A stretch of 46,214 bases of DNA from Snodgrassella alvi_G. Lineage in GTDB: Bacteria > Pseudomonadota > Gammaproteobacteria > Burkholderiales > Neisseriaceae. The translations under genes and the position numbers were made by a program. Within the stretch, counting starts at the first letter, position 1, and each line of letters starts with the position of its first letter. The notes below the pieces were generated by a model, which had not been told where the DNA came from, did no database searches, and saw nothing but the letters and a program-made list of their open reading frames with translations. The stretch covers positions 1-46,214 of the forward strand of contig CAMLCH010000016.1 of assembly GCA_946478525.1 (NCBI GenBank). The letters are read 5' to 3'. Positions 43,121 to 46,214 of the stretch are shown one piece after another.

Positions 43121-44518
43121 TTATGCAAAAAATCCTAGTTTAACCTGAATCAATTTTTCTAAATGAGGCATTGCCTGACGATTAGACACAAAAAATATGA
43201 CATGATCACCTTCTTTTAATTCAATATCATTATGCGCCATAATAATTTCATCATTGCGTACAATAGCAGAGAAATAACAGTCATTTGGTAGCCGAACTCG
43301 CGACATTTTTCGTCCAACCAATTTGGATGTATGTTTGTCGCCATGTAACACTACTTCGATTGCCTCGGCGTTATCCCGGCGTAAGGGATGAAAAGCCACC
43401 ACGTCACCCATATGAACATGAGTTAATATAGAACCAATGGTGATCAAATGAGGAGAAATCACAATATTGATGGTATTACCCTGTAATAAATCGACATAAC
43501 TGCGACGATTTATTATCGACATTACTCTTTTGGCACCCAGATTTTTCGCCAGAATAGATGACATAATATTATTTTCATCATCGTCAGTAAGCGCGCAGAA
43601 AATATCAATTTCGTCTATATATTCATTTTCCAATAAACTTTCATCCGAAGCATTACCATTTAATACCAAAGTGTTATTTAAATTTTCCGCCAGCCATTCC
43701 GCTCGCTCTGCTTTACGTTCAATAATTTTAATATCCAGTATATTTTCCAGCTTTTTGGCTACCCGATAACCCACATTGCCACCACCGGCAATCATGATGC
43801 GTCTGGTACGCTGTATAACTGGTCGCAATTCACGCATCACTTCTTCAATATGTGTCGTAGGCATCAGCACAAATACTTCGTCATCTTCCTCTAAAATTGT
43901 ACTGCCGGTAGGAATAATTAATCTATCGTGACGATAAATAGCACATATTTGACAATCGACACCAACCTTAAGATGTTCTTTTAATTTGCTGATTGACTGG
44001 TTAACTAATAACCCACCTCGTCTGGTTCTGAGTACGACAAGCCGTACTTTATTTTGAGCGAAACTAACAATCTGTAAAGCACCCGGATAGATTAGTAAAT
44101 TAACAATTTGATCTGTCACCAGCTGTTCCGGACTTATCGTTTCGGTAATGTTAAAAAAATCCAGCGTCGTTTTGTTTGTTTCATTATCAGTTTCGAATTC
44201 GACAAAATCACTATATCGCACCCGTGCTATACGGTTTGGTATATTAAATAGAGAATAAGCTATTCTGCACGCGGCCATATTGGTTTCATCATTCTGGGTT
44301 AATGCTAAAAGCATATCGGTGTCTGTCGCTCCTGCTGCAGACATAACAGAAGGCCAAGCACCATTACCTTGAATAGTTTGCACATCCAGACGCTGACTGA
44401 TTGTTTGCAGGGCTTTTTCGTTTGTATCAATAATAGTGACATCATTCTGACTCATTTTGGCCAGATTACTGGCTATGGTAGAACCAATCTGCCCACATCC
44501 CAGAATCAAGATTTTCAC
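43121..44518 (-). CDS. trkA: Trk system potassium uptake regulator TrkA
   Basis: Cytoplasmic NAD(H)-binding gating subunit of the Trk K+ uptake system. The 465-residue protein has two RCK units: the first begins LGCGQIGSTIASNL with the acidic IIDTN at the end of strand 2, the second IAGGGNVGYRVAKKLE near residue 235, each followed by a TrkA-C domain. It starts with GTG, preceded by GGAGAAAGAG. First gene of trkA-trkH-slt. Confidence 0.97.
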   Translation of the reverse strand: MKILILGCGQIGSTIASNLAKMSQNDVTIIDTNEKALQTISQRLDVQTIQGNGAWPSVMSAAGATDTDMLLALTQNDETNMAACRIAYSLFNIPNRIARVRYSDFVEFETDNETNKTTLDFFNITETISPEQLVTDQIVNLLIYPGALQIVSFAQNKVRLVVLRTRRGGLLVNQSISKLKEHLKVGVDCQICAIYRHDRLIIPTGSTILEEDDEVFVLMPTTHIEEVMRELRPVIQRTRRIMIAGGGNVGYRVAKKLENILDIKIIERKAERAEWLAENLNNTLVLNGNASDESLLENEYIDEIDIFCALTDDDENNIMSSILAKNLGAKRVMSIINRRSYVDLLQGNTINIVISPHLITIGSILTHVHMGDVVAFHPLRRDNAEAIEVVLHGDKHTSKLVGRKMSRVRLPNDCYFSAIVRNDEIIMAHNDIELKEGDHVIFFVSNRQAMPHLEKLIQVKLGFFA

Positions 44519-44843
44519 AATAGCTCTTTCTCCTTTTAATAATATTTCTATTGTATCCTTAGCATACGTTTCTGCAAATATTGGTTGATTTGCAACAGAA
44601 ATACATGAATCTGCAAAATAAATTAATATAAATAAACTTACGCAGAATATTGACTTAACAATATTATTAAAAAATCAAATAGTATATATCTTATTATAAT
44701 TTACTAAATTTTGATAAAATTATTGATAACCGTTGTTAACTTGCCATAATATTAGCAATACAAAACATAATAATGAATTATGTAAATTGTGTTCTTACTA
44801 ATTCTTTATTCTCTTAATTTTCACTCATAAAACGGACAAATCA
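44519..44843. other. Divergent spacer between trkA and the M48 protease gene
   Basis: About 325 bases between two divergent genes. A possible plus-strand promoter is listed separately; no clear trkA promoter was called. Confidence 0.45.
44723..44750 (+). promoter_or_regulatory. Possible promoter of the M48 protease gene
   Basis: TTGATA (44723-44728) and CATAAT (44745-44750) are 16 bases apart, about 95 bases upstream of the start. In AT-rich DNA such matches are common, so the call is weak. Confidence 0.35.
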
Positions 44844-45692
44844 ATGCAACGCCAAAAAATTAAATGCAAATTGCTTGCAATCGCTACATCCCTCTTCATA
44901 TTTAGTGGTTGTACCCAAGTAGCCGATTTGGCAGGGTATGATTCGAAGACATTAAATGAGGATTCAGCTAAAAGCTATGCTCAATTAATTAATAAATCTC
45001 GCTCTGTTGGAGCCGTTGATAATAATAGTGCTGTAGCAAGAAGAGTTATGACTATTTTTAATCGTATGCGCCCTTACGCAGATGCAGCTAATCAAACTGG
45101 TGAAACATTTAACTGGCAGATGAATGTTATTCGTAGTAATGATGTTAATGCTTTTGCTATGCCAGGCGGTAAAATGGTGGTATTTACAGGGATAGTTAAT
45201 AAACTGAATTTAAATGATGATGAAATAGCTGCAATCATTGGTCATGAAATGACTCACGCTTTGGAGGAACATAGCAAAAAGAAAGCCGGACAGCAAATTA
45301 TTACTAATACCGCTTTAAAAGCTGGTGGTTCAATTATCCAATCGAAAACCGGACTAAGTAGTAGTACTGTAGAGTTGTACAAAAATACGCTAGGGAAATA
45401 TGGATTAACTTTGCCATTTTCGCGTCATCAGGAAACTCGGGCTGATATAGGTGGTCTACGTTTGATGGCTCAGGCTGGATATAATCCTGAAGCAGCAGTG
45501 AATGTATGGCAAAAAATGAACAATGTGATGGGCAATAATAGCGCCACAAGTTTGTTGTCTACTCACCCAAGCAACGATTCTCGTATTGCTTCTATTAAGA
45601 AAATGCTGCCTGAGGTCATGCCTGTTTATGAACAATCTAAATATAGATCTGGTAAATCTGGTACAGTAAAAGGTAACAAAAGAAATCGTTAA
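44844..45692 (+). CDS. M48-family metalloprotease lipoprotein (LoiP/YggG type)
   Basis: A 282-residue zinc protease with a signal peptide and lipobox FSGC, Cys23, so probably anchored in the outer membrane facing the periplasm. The catalytic motif is HEMTH (His134, Glu135, His138) and the third zinc ligand is likely Glu197 in QETRAD. The mature part resembles E. coli LoiP, a periplasmic quality-control protease. It is monocistronic, with a terminator at 45751. Confidence 0.94.
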   Translation: MQRQKIKCKLLAIATSLFIFSGCTQVADLAGYDSKTLNEDSAKSYAQLINKSRSVGAVDNNSAVARRVMTIFNRMRPYADAANQTGETFNWQMNVIRSNDVNAFAMPGGKMVVFTGIVNKLNLNDDEIAAIIGHEMTHALEEHSKKKAGQQIITNTALKAGGSIIQSKTGLSSSTVELYKNTLGKYGLTLPFSRHQETRADIGGLRLMAQAGYNPEAAVNVWQKMNNVMGNNSATSLLSTHPSNDSRIASIKKMLPEVMPVYEQSKYRSGKSGTVKGNKRNR

Positions 45693-45750
45693 TAAAAATA
45701 TGTCAATTTAATTTGTGAATGAAATAATTGAAATAGTCTCAAAAGTATTG

Positions 45751-45781
45751 AATGGCTGCAATAATATTTGCAGCCATTTTT
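45751..45781 (+). terminator. Terminator of the M48 protease gene
   Basis: AATGGCTGCAA (45751-45761) and TTGCAGCCATT (45768-45778) form a perfect 11-bp stem with a 6-base loop, followed by TTTTT. Confidence 0.9.
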
Positions 45782-46182
45782 ACATTTAGACACTTCTAGT
45801 AATCGCAGATATTTCATTCTTATCAGAGAATACATAATTATAATCTATAACTAAAGAATGCTATATCAGATTGGATTTAAGTAATTTCATTGTAAGATAG
45901 TTATTTAAATTATAATGACATTATATTAGTCATCCGAGTATAAATTTCTGGATTTTAAAAAGTAGTACTTAGTTTGATTAAATCTTTTGATTAATAAATT
46001 TTTAACTGTAACTAATTCTATATGTAATTTTTATTCTTCTGCAGAAAATCGATCAATGAAAAATGAATAATGACTTAATTTGTGTATAGAAAGAAGAATT
46101 AAAATATATCAATAAATAAACTGATAAATAAATATATTTTAACTCGTTAACTATTGATACTATACAGCTAATAACGATAGAC
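45782..46182. other. Gene-free AT-rich end of the contig
   Basis: About 400 bases with no ORF or RNA gene. The last few bases before the adapter are genomic but unsupported by downstream sequence. Confidence 0.5.
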
Positions 46183-46214
46183 CTGTCTCTTATACACATC
46201 TCCGAGCCCACGAG
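46183..46214. other. Illumina Nextera transposase adapter (artefact)
   Basis: The final 32 bases begin with the 19-base Tn5 mosaic end CTGTCTCTTATACACATCT and continue CCGAGCCCACGAG, the known Nextera read-2 adapter. This is library adapter left at the contig end, not genomic DNA. Confidence 0.97.

Noticed and set aside
1..46214. Neisserial DNA uptake sequences, CRISPR arrays, insertion sequences, prophage genes
   Set aside because: No recurring DUS-type 10- to 12-mers (only isolated partial matches such as CTGTCTGA in the inverted repeat at 38963-39024), no regularly spaced repeats, no transposase, integrase or phage structural gene was seen.

Overview
The window is an AT-rich bacterial contig whose genes read as Neisseriaceae (Betaproteobacteria). 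The combination of metX-metW, a trkH-trkA pair, sucA-sucB-lpd, an arginine deiminase operon and a complete citrate lyase cluster, with very AT-rich spacers, fits a gut-symbiont relative such as Snodgrassella best. That genus is an inference from protein character and context; no database search was possible. The window starts inside a tRNA-Val gene and ends in 32 bases identical to the Illumina Nextera adapter, so it is almost certainly a whole draft-assembly contig with an untrimmed end.

Layout. Positions 1-12 kb are an arginine neighbourhood: tRNA-Arg(ACG), an arcA-arcB-arcC operon with a YfcC-type transporter (all minus strand), a divergent Lrp/AsnC regulator 1.27 kb upstream, and two different full-length arginyl-tRNA synthetase genes flanking a tRNA-Leu(TAG). 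Positions 12.6-15.7 kb hold metX-metW (methionine synthesis), a tiny membrane protein and malate dehydrogenase. Positions 15.8-17.6 kb are a low-GC, gene-poor stretch with one orphan 158-codon ORF and possible remnants. Positions 17.6-23.3 kb are the 2-oxoglutarate dehydrogenase genes sucA-sucB-lpd (plus strand). Positions 24.2-32.3 kb are the citrate fermentation cluster, read on the minus strand as citG, citS-like transporter, an FAH-family hydrolase, citC, citD, citE, citF, citX. Positions 32.5-46 kb carry housekeeping genes: an LprI-like secreted protein, hslR, pncB, two overlapping hotdog thioesterases, scpA, tcdA, uspA, an isochorismatase-family hydrolase, a lipoprotein lytic transglycosylase, trkH-trkA and an M48 lipoprotein protease.

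How it works together. The cell can import arginine, deiminate it and gain ATP through carbamate kinase, and can import citrate and cleave it to acetate and oxaloacetate. Oxaloacetate can enter malate dehydrogenase, or may be decarboxylated by the FAH-family enzyme encoded in the cit operon; no Na+-pumping oxaloacetate decarboxylase is seen here. The 2-oxoglutarate dehydrogenase genes provide the oxidative branch, without sucCD behind lpd. No transposase, CRISPR array, prophage or recognisable neisserial DNA-uptake repeat was found.

The points most worth following are the two divergent ArgS copies (one with an Asp where an arginine-binding Asn is expected), the FAH enzyme in the citrate operon with Lys at the usual dyad His position, a textbook terminator inside the arc operon, and the extremely AT-rich orphan ORF at 16.8 kb.
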